Of a stretch of DNA of 64,000 bases, positions 1 to 11,984 are shown piece by piece. Both the position numbers and the translations under genes were made by a program. The stretch lies in NCBI GenBank assembly GCA_038496675.1, contig CM076651.1, positions 21,952,847-22,016,846 on the forward strand, given 5' to 3'. Origin of the DNA: Rachycentron canadum. Lineage: Eukaryota; Chordata; Actinopteri; Carangiformes; Rachycentridae. The notes beneath the pieces are model-generated. The model searched no databases and was not told the DNA's origin. It worked only from the letters and a program-made list of their open reading frames with translations. Numbering within the stretch: the stretch's first letter is position 1; the number at the start of each line of letters is the position of its first letter.

Positions 1-119
1 TCCCCCCTTTGGGACTGTAAACTCACTAATTATTGCACATCTCCTTGGTTCATAACGACGCTACTATTAGCAGGGATCCACAGGCAATGAGAAATGCAAT
101 TCCTCCTAAGGCTGCGAAG

Positions 120-400
120 GTAAAGCACTTGTCATTTTTGTTACACAAATGACCGCCCCATGGGTAAGAAACCAACCTTGGCTTTGCTGTCCAGTCAAAT
201 CAGCAACTGGTTGTCACACAGCCAAATAGGCTGGTTTTGGCAAGCAATGACAGAAGCAATGATAGATGCTAATATTGATATTGGTGCCAATGATAGACGC
301 TAAAAACCACTATAAATCTCAAGTTCCTCCAATTATCGTTATTTATATGACTGAAACTGGTTCAAACCATAGTGTGTGTGTGTATCTATATATAGTCACA
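120..400 (+). repeat. Local dispersed repeat family, copy 1
   Basis: Contains CTTGGCTTTGCTGT, TCAAATCAGCAACTGG, GGCAAGCAATGACAGAAGC, CTCAAGTTCCTCCAATTATC and TATGACTGAAACTGGTTC. The same ordered blocks recur at 6450-6770, 6890-7230 and 11985-12450. Confidence 0.65.
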
Positions 401-527
401 AATCACACAGACAGTCTACCAGTAAACAGACAGTGTATAGTTAAGAAATAGGTATACATAGGATCAGTGTCTCAGAAGATTCTTCTTATAGTAGTTGGAA
501 AAGTCATTCATTTTATCACAGCACAAG

Positions 528-587
528 TGCTGATGGTAAGTGATGCATGCCTTTCCCATGAAAGGCATGCATCACTTACCATCAGCA
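528..587. repeat. Perfect 27-bp inverted repeat (hairpin), 6-nt loop
   Basis: TGCTGATGGTAAGTGATGCA... at 528-554 is matched exactly by its reverse complement at 561-587, with CCCATG between. It includes a splice-donor-like GATGGTAAGT on both strands. Confidence 0.97.
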
Positions 588-596
588 TTAGGAGCA

Positions 597-1085
597 TCCA
601 GGATGTTGGTGAGTATGCATGCAAGTCAGGGGACCATGGAAGGCCCCCAATGCAGTCAGTTGTCGAGTGAGCTCATAGTTCTTTTGTATGAGTTCTGCAT
701 TTTCTTTCATCAACTGACACTTTTCTTGTGTCCACTAAAGTCTTTCTTCAGCGAGTTGTTGAAAATTTAGCTGGTGTCTTTTTGCATTGGCAGTGGCAGA
801 GGAGCAGGTGGTGTGATGGGTGTAGGTCCCTGAGGCTCTTGTGGTTGAGCTGGTGACTGGGGCACTGTAGATGTCTGGTACTTGACTGCTGTCATTGGTG
901 GCGCTGGTGGCTGTTCAGGTATTATCACTGGAGCCTGCACTTTTCTGCTTTCCCTTTTCTGCTTCGTGTTTAGTTCATTCAGTTGTAGCTGGGTGAGTTT
1001 GCTGGCCAGGTGTTTATTTACTTCTTTTTGTTTTTCTTTTCTTTCACTACAAGTGTTGAATATTGACACTGCAGTGTACAGTGTA
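597..1085 (-). pseudogene. Decayed coding remnant with coiled coil and Pro-rich stretch
   Basis: Minus strand. The open frame 1069-767 has SERKEKQKEVNKHLASKLTQ then LQLNELNTKQKRESRK, followed by a Pro/Gln-rich segment. After a stop and frame change comes NFQQLAEERL, stop, WTQEKCQLMKENAELIQKNY then ELTRQLTALG, a strong heptad pattern. A GATG|GTAAGT donor-like site lies at about 600. I do not recognise the family. It could belong to the gene at 1316-4140 or be a separate transposon-associated gene. Confidence 0.4.
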
Positions 1086-1315
1086 CTTATTTGAGTTTAT
1101 CACCTTATGTTAAGAACCTACAAGTAAAAAGAAAATCCTAAAATTGCTTCTAGAATCATCTACACTAATACAGCAGAAAAGTAAAAAGGTTAGTTGTCAA
1201 TGCCGTTACTATCAAGACAGTCGACAAAGTATAGAAAGTCAACAAGTAAAAACTCCAAAATTCTAGCATGTACAACTGGTGGTGTGTTTTTGAAAGCAAT
1301 ACTGTGAAGACTTAC

Positions 1316-4140
1316 GTAGTCCTTTGGAAAAAAGGGATCCCTCAGTGAATGAAAGAGTGGAATAATTCCCAGGGCATACTTTTCCTTCTGCTTACGGGTA
1401 AGAATCCTGCTGTAGAGAAAAGACATCTAATCAATTTTATTTAAATAGTTCCAAACACAACATAAGTTATCTCATTACAAGAGCTCATCCCTGTTCGCGA
1501 AAGCACATTTAGTGAAAACAGAGGTAGTTGACATTAGCTTTTTTAGTTTCAAAAAGCCAGTTTGTATTAACTCTGCGTCAGTTACCGCAGCAAGACACTC
1601 TGAAGCTACTAGCCAGCTGAAAGGTTCTTAAATGAATCCTGGGTCTTTTATATTCCTGTTCCATGGGAAAGTGAATCAAACTTATTCTGATCAGTTTCTC
1701 TCAAACCAAAAACTAAGCTTCCAATGTCTGGATTTATAAACTCAGATTTACTCAGAGTTTGTTAAACCTGCTTTCTGAGACCAGCCCCATATCAAGACCA
1801 AACTAGTGTAGTTTAGTATAAACGCAAGAAATCTGAATGCCCTATGGAACACTTACCCATGCTCTCAGTCATATGACTGGCCAATATGTTAAGCTGCCTC
1901 ATGTGTGGTGGGTGTCAGAAAATTCACTGAACGAGGATATCCTTATCCTCACCTGCAGGTTTACCCATCAAAGCGCTTTCTACCACTTTCTACACATAAA
2001 GGAAAAAAAGTTTTCAATTTTCAATTCTGTCTTTCAAGATTATATCAGTGGACAAACTAAACATAGCAAACATCAGTGGAAGGCCAAAACAATAGTGCTG
2101 AAAAAGAAAAATATATCTGGGAGAGCTCAAATAAGTATATTTTTCTTTGATAAAGAGAGAACGCTTGGAGCTACTGTTTATGTTAGAATACCAATTAAAT
2201 TTGTGTTTTTAATCATAATATGAGTTCAAATTATTATTATGAACATCTACTGCTCTGAAGTACCTCTTTTGCAGCCTCTGAATCAGAGACCTCTGTTGTA
2301 GACTTTTTATATCTTGTTTGCTGGATTTATTTCCGCCTGTGGGAACACCCTATTCTCTCATCAGGTGACTATAACTTGACTCAAATTTTTATGGCTGCGC
2401 CATTGTAGTGTTTCAATGGACACAGTACAATACTTTTCATGTAACCTATATTTAATAACTGATAACATTTATAGAAATATGACCCAACCCTATCTGCAAT
2501 ATAATTTTCATTGAAAATGTCAAGGTCAGCTACTTCAGTGAAAACTTGTTTTTGACTGTGTTGATTACAAAAGCTTCATAACGAAACTTGCCTTCATCTG
2601 AGATGCTGCAACGTACTGTCAGGCATATGTCCGGATTGGCCTCTATGAGGACAAGGAGGATGTCGTCCTCCAATGTCAGTTTCATCAAAAATGTAAAGTT
2701 CAGCTGCACTGGGAAGCCCAAACTTGTTTTTGACTACAGGAAGAAAGCATTTAACCAGATAAATGATACCTAAAGTAAGTTTTAAAACCCCTAAAATACA
2801 TTTGAAAAATCATGTTGGGGTAACTTGTTCACAGCTACGTAATGATTTTGCATCTTGTTTAATACCAATTACCAAGTATACAATAAAAAAATGTAAGTTG
2901 ATACATGCAAGTTGAGTTGTGACAGAACAGCAAGTGGTAGCATACAAAGTCAAATTAAACAAAAAATATCTGCAACAAGATGCATACTGCCCTCTGACTA
3001 AAGCTGATAATGCCAATATGAACTGTCATAAAAAGAAGAGCAAAACTGAAGAAAACTACTATATGACATTCCTTAACCCCCCCTCAAAAAAATACAAAAT
3101 AGAAGAAAAAAATTTGTCCTCAAATAGTTATAAATAATACAATAATAATAATAGTAATAAAACGTTGTACCTCTGTTTGTTGTGAGTATTTTATACACAA
3201 GACGGCTACTCACTTCACTGATGAATTCCAAATAGGTGAAACCTGACTGCAGTTTGATGTACTTCTTGGTACTCTGGTAGTTCACCTCCAGCAACATGAT
3301 ACCGTCCATAAACTGGACCTAATGGAAGAGGTGGAAATTAAATCTCCACAAGCAGAGAAATGATGAGAGAGAGAAATGAGAGAGAGAATGAGAGAAATGG
3401 TTATATTGGCAAAATCTCCCAGTGGCCGCACATAACACATTCCTGCCAAATAACTGATTCTGGTCCTGAAATTAACAACTATATCATTATCATTATTATT
3501 GGTTATTTATTTACTCAAACATAATACAATCCTCAGATACAGTCTACGTAGTGTAATGCAGCACTGTCCACCTATTATGAATACAGCTGCTGTCTGTATA
3601 ACATACAAGATACATGGAGGATCAGGCACATATATGAGCTCGCTAATTAAACAACAAAACCAACAATTACAAATAAAATAAATGTTCATATTGCTATGAT
3701 TCAACCTTCAATTGTTAACTTTTTTTACTTCCTCTTCATTAATATTACCAGCTCTTCTTGTATCTGACTACGTCATCGCTGGTCCTACTGAGTGAGGGAG
3801 CTGTACATGCGAGCGAACCAGAGCAGTAACATTGTCAATCGCTGACCGACCACACCCACCCCAACCTACTATTTCAGCAATTGATTAAAATGATAGTTGA
3901 TGTGCAGTTTAAAAATAAAAAGTCACCTTAATGCTAGGTAGCATTAATATTAGCAATCCACCAGCTTCAGTTACCTTTATCAGTCACTTTACAACCTATT
4001 TAATGTTTGCACATGGTTTATATAATATTTTATAGCCTGTACTAGTAAATATATTTCGTTCTTACCTTTTAATAACCACATATTCCAGGCACTGCATTTT
4101 CGTCTCGGTCACCCCACCGCCCAAGAAAGCTGCCGTGCAT
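1316..4140 (-). pseudogene. Decayed exons of an unrecognised minus-strand gene (ubiquitin-like/PB1-like N-terminus)
   Basis: Exon-like blocks on the minus strand. About 4064-4140 ends in a good donor (AAAAG|GTAAGA). 3214-3318 (CCATTAG acceptor, GAA|GTGAGT donor) encodes MDGIMLLEVNYQSTKKYIKL then QSGFTYLEFISE. About 2592-2733 encodes KNKFGLPSAAELYIFDETDI and, after a one-base shift, EDDILLVLIEANPDICLTV. 1316-1409 (CTACAG acceptor, TAC|GTAAGT donor) encodes RILTRKQKEKYALGIIPLFH then SLRDPFFPKDY. Frames do not join at 3214/2733, one exon has an internal shift, and the donor at 2591 is GC instead of GT, so it looks like a pseudogene. From memory it resembles a multi-copy, uncharacterised teleost family with a PB1-like start; function unknown. 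Confidence 0.5.
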
Positions 4141-5700
4141 GTGTGCAGAAAAGTCCGGATGTAGAATTTAACTCAGCCCAGAGTTAAAGTGTTTAAAATA
4201 GCACCCCCCTCTGAGCTTTACACTGCGAGTATAAAACCAACACCCAAATGAACACCCATTAACTCAAAATAATTTACACTGGAAAATTAACAATTAACAC
4301 TACAAATTTCAGTTAGTGTAATTCCCACGTGTTGGAGCAGTGCTTTGTATGGATGGCAGGGGTCTCGTGAGTTGCGCAATGCTTGTGCAAGCGATTGTAA
4401 CCCTAAATTAGTGCTGATATTGGTATATAATTAATCTACATCTATTGTGAATAAGAATGTTTTTCATAAATGTACAAGTAGGTGGGGTGGGTTTGTGCCA
4501 GGGATTGATGTAGATGTTCAATGTAGTCCTTTGTGTGGCACTGCCAAGGACTCTTCTGGTTTGTGGATTTTAGGCAGGAGATAAAATAACCTGGTATGTG
4601 TAATGTTTGAGCCTAGGAGGTAAGTCATCTGTTTAGCAGTGATGTATTTGTCCTAGTAAGAGTGGTAGCTGCCCAATAGAGGGTGCTAGGGCACCGCCCA
4701 GCCAGCATGTCCATGTGGGCTCCATAAGGATTAAAGTTGGCATGCAAATATGGGTCCCAAGTGGGTTTGTCCAGTTTCCATGGTGGCCCCATCTGTGTTT
4801 GACCATGTGGGCTTCAAGTGGGTTCTGTATTTTGTAAATATGAATTTTCTTAAATTGGAATTCAATTAAATGCAAAAAAAAAAAAAAAAAAATTGTGCTA
4901 CAATTTAGCAACAAAAACCCAACACAATTAACAATTCAAAATTTCAATTAACATGTCTAATCAGACTTTTTTTAAAACGTAAAACATTTGATCTTCACTG
5001 CAATTCTTTAATAAAATAATAAGAACCAGAATTACCACCATGTGGCCAAATTAGAAGAAGTTATCTCAAGGTGTTCCTAAACATACACTGGCTGTTGCTT
5101 GTGCAGAAGCACAAAAATAAAAACATAAATTTAAATACATACATCAGTATTCAGTCCTTGGTCAAATGAATGCAGTTATCATAGGTATAAATCAGCTCCG
5201 ATTCCAATCAACAGTGGTGTAAACATGATACCTGTGTGGACATGCTAATTTTCACAGGAAGTTACTTTGTGACTCATAGCTTGAGCACAAAAGATGTGTT
5301 ATTCAACAGAACTGCTATTATTTTGGCGTAAAAGAGACTTAACTGACAGTGTGTATATGTGTTCCCACCACCACTATTGCAATACTAGGTGACACCAACT
5401 GAACTGTTCCCCTTTTTGTGAGAGTACCCCCACCCTCCAGTTTTTTAAGCTCTCTGAACTCTTCTGTCCTATTTCCACCTCTGTCACGGGCTCCAGTGAA
5501 TCACTTGGTGAGGGCCCTCAAGTCACTGCGTTCCTCTTTAGTGCCCCTAAAAATAAAAAATAAAAAACAAGAGCCAACTTAGTAGCTCTAGGCTGATATC
5601 TATATGATGAAACCATTGTGGCAGACAGAAAAAACAGAAAGCCATTCAAAAGTTTGTTACCCCTGAAATGTTTTTTATACTCTTCAGAGAAATTGAGTTT
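4140..5700. other. Intergenic, no gene seen
   Basis: Holds a region at 4150-4330 rich in TTAACAC/AACACCC-type short repeats (MITE-like in style) and a GT/GG-rich stretch at 4690-4840 with repeated TGTGGGCT/AAGTGGGTT motifs. An A run lies at 4875-4892. None can be classed with confidence. Confidence 0.5.
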
Positions 5701-5709
5701 GTAGTATGA

Positions 5710-5850
5710 GTACTGTGTGATGGATTGGCTGGCACAATCACCTGATCTAAACCCCATTGAGTGTTTGTGGGAAAAGCTATTATCATTCCCATCATGCCTC
5801 TGGGTTATGAGAATGAGCAAATGGCATTCTGACGCTTCATGTTCATGAAA
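5710..5850 (+). pseudogene. Tc1-like transposase C-terminal fragment
   Basis: Encodes DWLAQSPDLNPIECLWEKL, the block around the third catalytic acidic residue of Tc1/mariner transposases. The rest of the element is not recognisable. Confidence 0.75.
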
Positions 5851-5989
5851 ATAGCATGTTAGCAGACTTCTGGGATGTGTAATAAAACTTGTTAGGCACG
5901 TGAGTCCGGCTCCATGTGAAGTCGAAAGCATTGATCACCCACGCTAATGACACTATGATAGAGAATGCCGTCGGCTTGTTATTAGGAAC

Positions 5990-6455
5990 TTGAAACCATG
6001 GGTTTATACAAATGTAACAGCAGCGATTCATGAGGGTCGCCACCGTTCTACAGACCGCTGGCCCATACGTCACACATGAAAACCCTGGAGTGGTTGCTTC
6101 ACACTTACTGAGACTCGCGGTCAAAGACTCACTGGACCCTCTGCAGTTTGCACATTGAAAGAACACATTGGAGAGGATGATGCTATCCTCTACTTGTTTA
6201 ACTGTGCCCCCTCTCATCACTTATGTGAGGATAATGTTCTTTGATTTTTCAAATGCATTCAACACCATCCAACCCATCATACTCAGACACAAGCTCAAAG
6301 AGATGGGAGTGGACCCCTCCTTTGTTTCCTGGATCACAGATATCTGACAGAAAGGCCACAGTTGGGGGAACCATGTCGCTGCGACAGTAATGAGCAGCAT
6401 GGGGGCTCCACAAGAGACTGTTTTGGCTCCATGCCTATTCACATGCTGTGTTTTT
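5990..6455 (+). pseudogene. Rex1-like LINE RT fragment
   Basis: Encodes VKDSLDPLQFAH, then YVRIMFFDFSNAFNTIQPII with LRHKLKEMGVDPSFVSWITD and MGAPQETVLAPCLFT. These are RT palm motifs of the style seen in fish Rex1-type LINEs (F-x-D-F-S-x-A-F-N-T). Stops at several places. Confidence 0.7.
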
Positions 6456-7240
6456 GACAGAGTAGTATTAACAAAATCTCAAATGAAACAATATGTTTGA
6501 CCTTGTGTTCTTCTATGTTTCAGTGTTTGTATGACTGAAATTGGTTCCATTGAGCCAATGAATTGAACCCTGGCTTTTCTGTACACTCAAGAGGAGCAAA
6601 TGTTACTAAAACTGACAAATGGTAGTTCTGGCAAGCAAAGACTGAATTAAAACCATTGCAAAGTTCATGTTCCTCTAATAACTGTCATTTGTATGATTGA
6701 AATTAGTTCATGGAGTCCAAAGAAGGTTTATTGTAAACTAACTAAATAAAATCTATTTATTTCAGCAAATATAACACAAGGTTAACATATACTGTGTTTT
6801 AACCAACATTTACAAAATGTCATGTTTCACTGTGTATGGTTGATATTGGTTCCATCTTTGTGACCTTCTTTAATGAAAAGGCCTTTACTATGACCTTTAA
6901 AAGAGCTCATTTGCGCTAATGTTGTGTTTGTCAAAAGCAATCACAGAATGAGCATCTCATCAATTAACACTCCAAGTTTGACCTCATGTTCTTCTCTGTT
7001 TCAATGTTTGTGTGATTGAAAAGGCGTTTCACTGGTCAGAATAGAACCTTAGCTTTGCTGTACACTCAAAAGGAGTTTAAAACAGCAAATGTTACTCATA
7101 CTGACAATTTTGGCAAGTAATGACAGAAGCTGAAATTGAAAACATCTTAAATCTCATTTTTCTATAATTAGTTATTTGTACCATTGAAATTGTTTAATGC
7201 AATGCAAAAACAGATTTGTTGTAAACCAACTAACAAAATC
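6450..7240 (+). repeat. Local dispersed repeat family, copies 2 and 3 in tandem
   Basis: Two successive units. Each has a GACCTTGTGTTCTTCTATGT/GACCTCATGTTCTTCTCTGT block, TTTCAGTGTTTGTATGACTG, TGTACACTCAAGAGGAG and GGCAAGCAAAGACTG/GGCAAGTAATGACAG. Each unit ends in TTGTAAAC(T/C)AACTAA. The pair suggests an originally tandem unit of roughly 400 bp. Confidence 0.7.
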
Positions 7241-7859
7241 TGTTTAATATATTGCAAGGTGAACACACAACAGATCTTTGTTGGACAGAGGGTGTGCAAG
7301 TGACTCCCAGCTCCCTCAGTCTCCCATAATAACAGTATATGTATTGTAATTGCTGCCATTACACAGAGTTTAATTTGTTGATAATTTCTATTAATCTATT
7401 ACTATTACTATAATTTCTCCTTTTCATATTTAAGAATTTATTGGAGTTTAATTTGTGAGATATAAAAAATACTTTTATTTTGAAGTCATGTAAAATCAAG
7501 TTAGGCTGTTCTCGTTCAGCTTGGACTGAGCGCAGGTAAAAGTTGTATCGGCACCAAGGACTGATGTTAACTGAAGAGAATAACAGGATCATTCCCTTAA
7601 CATGGCAAGCCAACAAGGTTTGTCTGTTTTACTTTTATTTTATTTCATACATGTTATCTTACATGCTGTTCATGTGATTTCTGTTATTTTAATATGATTT
7701 GTTTGTTGTTTGTTTGTTGTTTTATTGTTATACAGTCTATTGTTTTTAGTTTTCATGGTGGATTTGGAGAGAAGCTCTGAGTAAACCTGTAGCAAAAAAG
7801 CTGTGTGCTTAGAGGGCTTAACATCTACATACAAACTGCGATACACTGTGTGTTCTGAC

Positions 7860-8275
7860 ATCTTTCTATCATAAAATTTTAAAGCAATTTGAGCTACAGT
7901 AGCTCTTCTGTTTTATCAGGCCACACGGGCAAGCCTTCACTCCCAAATTAAATGAGCTTTGGCATCATCCATGACCATGTTGCTGATTCACCACTTTTCC
8001 CTCCTTTGACCACATTTGGTAGGTACTGACAACTGCAGAACTGTAGTTTTAGAGATACTCTGACCCAGTCATCTAGCCATCACAATTTGGCACTTGTCAA
8101 AGTCACTCACATGCTTTACCATTCTCTTGAAACACATCAACTTCGAGGACCAAATGTTCACTTCCTGCATAATATATGCCAAGCACTGACAGGTACCATT
8201 GTAATAAGACAATCAGTGTTATTTACTTCACCTGTCAGTGGTCATAATATTACCACTGAAGGCTGATCAGTGTAG
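7860..8275. repeat. Non-autonomous DNA-transposon-like repeat
   Basis: The block ending CCTGTCAGTGGTCATAATAT followed by TACCACTGAAGGCTGATCAG, with GCATAATATATGCCAAGCAC upstream, resembles a common non-autonomous fish repeat ending in GGCTGATCGGTGTA. No coding sequence; no boundary duplication determined. Confidence 0.55.
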
Positions 8276-8512
8276 ATTTCTCTTCACATTTGACCATAAT
8301 ATTTTTCAATGAAATATTTATGTCCATGTCCATGACTTGTCCATGTCTCTCAAAGAGATTGTTTTTGGTAAAAGACAGTGACTTCTTTTAGAATCGAAAC
8401 CAATCAGATTACTTTTCACATGTTCTCTATCAATTAATTGATTCTTTTTCTAATTTTTTTTCTTTATGATTGATTCACTATGTCTTGCTGTTGCTCAACC
8501 TCAGCAGTATTT

Positions 8513-8541
8513 CAAACTCTTAAACAGTGTTTAAGAGTTTG
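8513..8541. repeat. Perfect 13-bp hairpin, 3-nt loop
   Basis: CAAACTCTTAAAC, AGT, GTTTAAGAGTTTG. Confidence 0.95.
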
Positions 8542-10480
8542 ACTGTTTATCTGTAAAAAATACCTTTAACTGATGTTAAATGATGTCTGAAATACTTTGC
8601 TTGATCTATACCTGCTCTGAATGGATAATATTTGAGGTTGTATTTATGGTGAGACAATCTCACATTAACACAAAAATTGACATTAACATTCGATTGCTCA
8701 TGCTTTTTAAGAAACCTACTGACAGATTTGTTTCATTTCATGTTCTGCCTCTCAACTCTCACTAATGTAATTTTATTCATAATGTAATTTGATTTAATTA
8801 ATGATCAATCAATGACACAGACTGTTCAAGTATTCACTCTAAATGAATGAATTAATTGTAATTTATAGAAACAAGGTCAACCTAATGGTATGAAGAGCTG
8901 GGTGAGTCTGCTGTAATGATTGTTACCCCTCATATTTTCCCCAAAAGAAGTCTCTGCATTTGGCGCTCTGATGGCAAGATGAGAGAAGATATCTATGTCA
9001 ATTATTTCTTGTCTGTTATGTTCTATGAGCTGACAAATATTCATGCATGTAGGTGAAAACAATGGGGTAGGAAAGGCCCCTAACAGATTTTCAAGAAGGC
9101 GCTATGAGCCATTTTACCGTGCCAATGTGCATGACCCATAAAATATGTAAATTATTACCATGCAAATTTGCATGACTTTTTGAACATGGAATCGGCCTCA
9201 AAAGCCGGCATTTTATTTTAGATATCAATAATAATAAAAATAATAATCAAAGCTGGAAGCGGTGTTGAACGGGCCCTCACCCTGGGCACGTCAGAAGGCT
9301 TGACGTGTACTAACTAGTTTCTAAGCAAGTTTTCAGTTTTCAAACTGAGTCATCTCCGACGTCTTAAACATTTGCTGACCAAATTTGGAATGGCTGTAAT
9401 CAACATGCTCGGAGGAGCAGAACAAAATGTTAAACATGACATACCTGGCACTTTAAGATACACATCCATATGCTCATGTGGATGTGTTCTAGCCGGGACT
9501 CTTGTCAAACTGAGCTGAGATCCTCTGTGTCTGCAGGTGCCATTGCGTGCTGACATACTGCGCTAAGCGTATTGTCACTTTCGGTTTCTTGTCATCACTG
9601 GTGGTTGTCATCTTAATAATTAGCCATGGTTTCTGGCGCTCATCTCTCTCCTGCTCTCTCTTGTTTCCTGTGCTCTATGTTATTCCTCTGCCTCATTTAG
9701 TAGAAACGGTACCTGAAATAAATGTAGCTCCTTTATGGTTCTGAAGGCGCAGCTTCGCACCCTAGAAAAACCATTTAATTCTAACATCGCCAGCCAGTCC
9801 CCGGTAGTCTAACCCAGTGATGCTCCTCTAGTGTCACCTCGAGCAGCTCCCGAGCTGCCGGGATCTAGTCAACGGGAGCTGGGTGACGTTTCGAAGCCAG
9901 AGACGTAGCCCTAAGCAGAAGCCCCCGGTTGACCACCAACCAGTTCACGATTCTACCAATTCTGAAAGAATTCTTGAGAAACGTTAAGTTAGCGACACCA
10001 GCGATAAGGTATCACTGGGGCCAGAGTGTGCAACGTCGACTCATATTTAAAACCATAAGTATAAACTAAAAGGATAAGCGTAGATACATCGACATTGTTA
10101 TTCACCTCTGCGGGAATGACACCCGCCTACTGCAGTCGGAAGTCACAAAGGTTCAACTCCATAATGTTCTCTGGACCCCTGCCCAATCCGACATGTATAA
10201 CCGCATGTCGTCATTGAATCGCTGGCTGTGGTGGACTCCACAAAAGAATTTGGGCTATACAGATAGCTGGAGGATTTTCTGGGGAAGACCTGGTCTGATT
10301 AGGAGAGATGGCATTCATTCCACTTTCGAGAACAGGAGGCAGAGCTGCAGTCTTTCACGCTTCTCTGCTCCTCAGTTAGAGCAGTCACCCACCCAGAATC
10401 CCATAGAGACTGTCTGTCCCCTGACCGCCTAGATATATTTATCAAATCGAAATTAAGCAGAAGAGGAGTTAAAAATAAAA

Positions 10481-10896
10481 ACCTAATAAGAACCCAATTA
10501 AATGTAGACTATTGAATATTAGTTCACTCTCATCCAAATCCCTGTTAGTTAATGATTTGAAAACTGATCATCTCATTGATTTATTTTGTATGACTGAAAT
10601 CTGGTTACAGCAAGAAGAATATGTCTGTTTAAATGAATCAACACCCCCTACTCATATTAATTTTCATATTCCTCGAAACACAGGTCAAGGAGGAGGGGTT
10701 GCTGCGATATTTCAGTCCATCTTATTAATCAACCCTAGACCAAAACTTGGTTATAACTCATTTGAAAGCCTTACTCTTAGTCTCTCACATCAGAGTTGGA
10801 AAATGCAAAAACCAGTCTTGCTAGTTACACCTGGCCACCTGGCCCTTACTCAGAGTTTCTGTCTGAATTAGTGCTCAGTACAGATAAAGTAGTGGA

Positions 10897-10927
<31 letters not shown>

Positions 10928-11347
10928 CTAANACCTAATAAGAACCCAATTAAATGTAGACTATTGAATATTAGTTCACTCTCATCCAAATCCCTGTTAG
11001 TTAATGATTTGAAAACTGATCATCTCATTGATTTATTTTGTATGACTGAAATCTGGTTACAGCAAGAAGAATATGTCTGTTTAAATGAATCAACACCCCC
11101 TACTCATATTAATTTTCATATTCCTCGAAACACAGGTCAAGGAGGAGGGGTTGCTGCGATATTTCAGTCCATCTTATTAATCAACCCTAGACCAAAACTT
11201 GGTTATAACTCATTTGAAAGCCTTACTCTTAGTCTCTCACATCAGAGTTGGAAAATGCAAAAACCAGTCTTGCTAGTTACACCTGGCCACCTGGCCCTTA
11301 CTCAGAGTTTCTGTCTGAATTAGTGCTCAGTACAGATAAAGTAGTGG

Positions 11348-11399
<52 letters not shown>

Positions 11400-11400
11400 T
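10481..11400 (+). repeat. Exact 452-bp tandem duplication joined at an ambiguous base
   Basis: ACCTAATAAGAACCCAATTA begins both at 10481 and at 10933, and the two units appear identical through their coding part. Each ends in an ATA microsatellite of different length (about 8 units at 10899, about 17 at 11352). A single N lies at 10932 exactly at the junction. A genuine recent duplication cannot be told from an assembly overlap that failed to collapse. Confidence 0.9.
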
Positions 11401-11401
11401 A
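11350..11401. repeat. (ATA)n microsatellite
   Basis: Uninterrupted ATA/TAA run of about 50 bp inside LINE copy A. The shorter sister run is at 10899-10921. Confidence 0.9.
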
Positions 11402-11984
11402 TATATAATAGTGGACGATTTCAATATTCATGTAGATGTTGGCAGTGACAGCTTTAGTTACGCATTTAATTCATTATTGGACTCAATTGGCTTTTCTCAA
11501 TATGTAAATTAACTTACTGTTTTAATTGCACCCACGATCTTGTTGTGACATGGCGTAGAAACTGAATATCTAATATTATTTCCTCAAACCCTTTTTTGTC
11601 TGACTTTTTTTTTTTTAAAATAATGTTTGAGTTTACAACAATGGACTACACAACATCTGGGAAAAAAGCCCACGACAGTAGGTGTCTATCTGATGATGCT
11701 GTAGTAATTCAAGGAGAAAATTCCGTTATTTACTCCAATGCCATGTGTAAATACAATAGAGGATAGCTAATGTATCCTCACCCCTACACAGATTGAAGAA
11801 ATTGTGTATAGTGCTGTACGCTCGATACTGTTACCCCTCTGAAAAAGATGGTATGGAATCAGAGGAGGCTACCTCCGTGGGATAATTCCCAAATTTGTGC
11901 TTTAAAGCAGACTTCTCGAAGACTCGAAAGGAGGTGGCGTTCCACCAACATTGAAGAATTTTACCTAGCCCTGAATCTGAGCAA

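Noticed and set aside
1837..2223. 128-codon plus-strand open frame
   Set aside because: Low-complexity Lys/Phe/Ile-rich translation, no family resemblance, overlaps nothing conserved. Likely chance.
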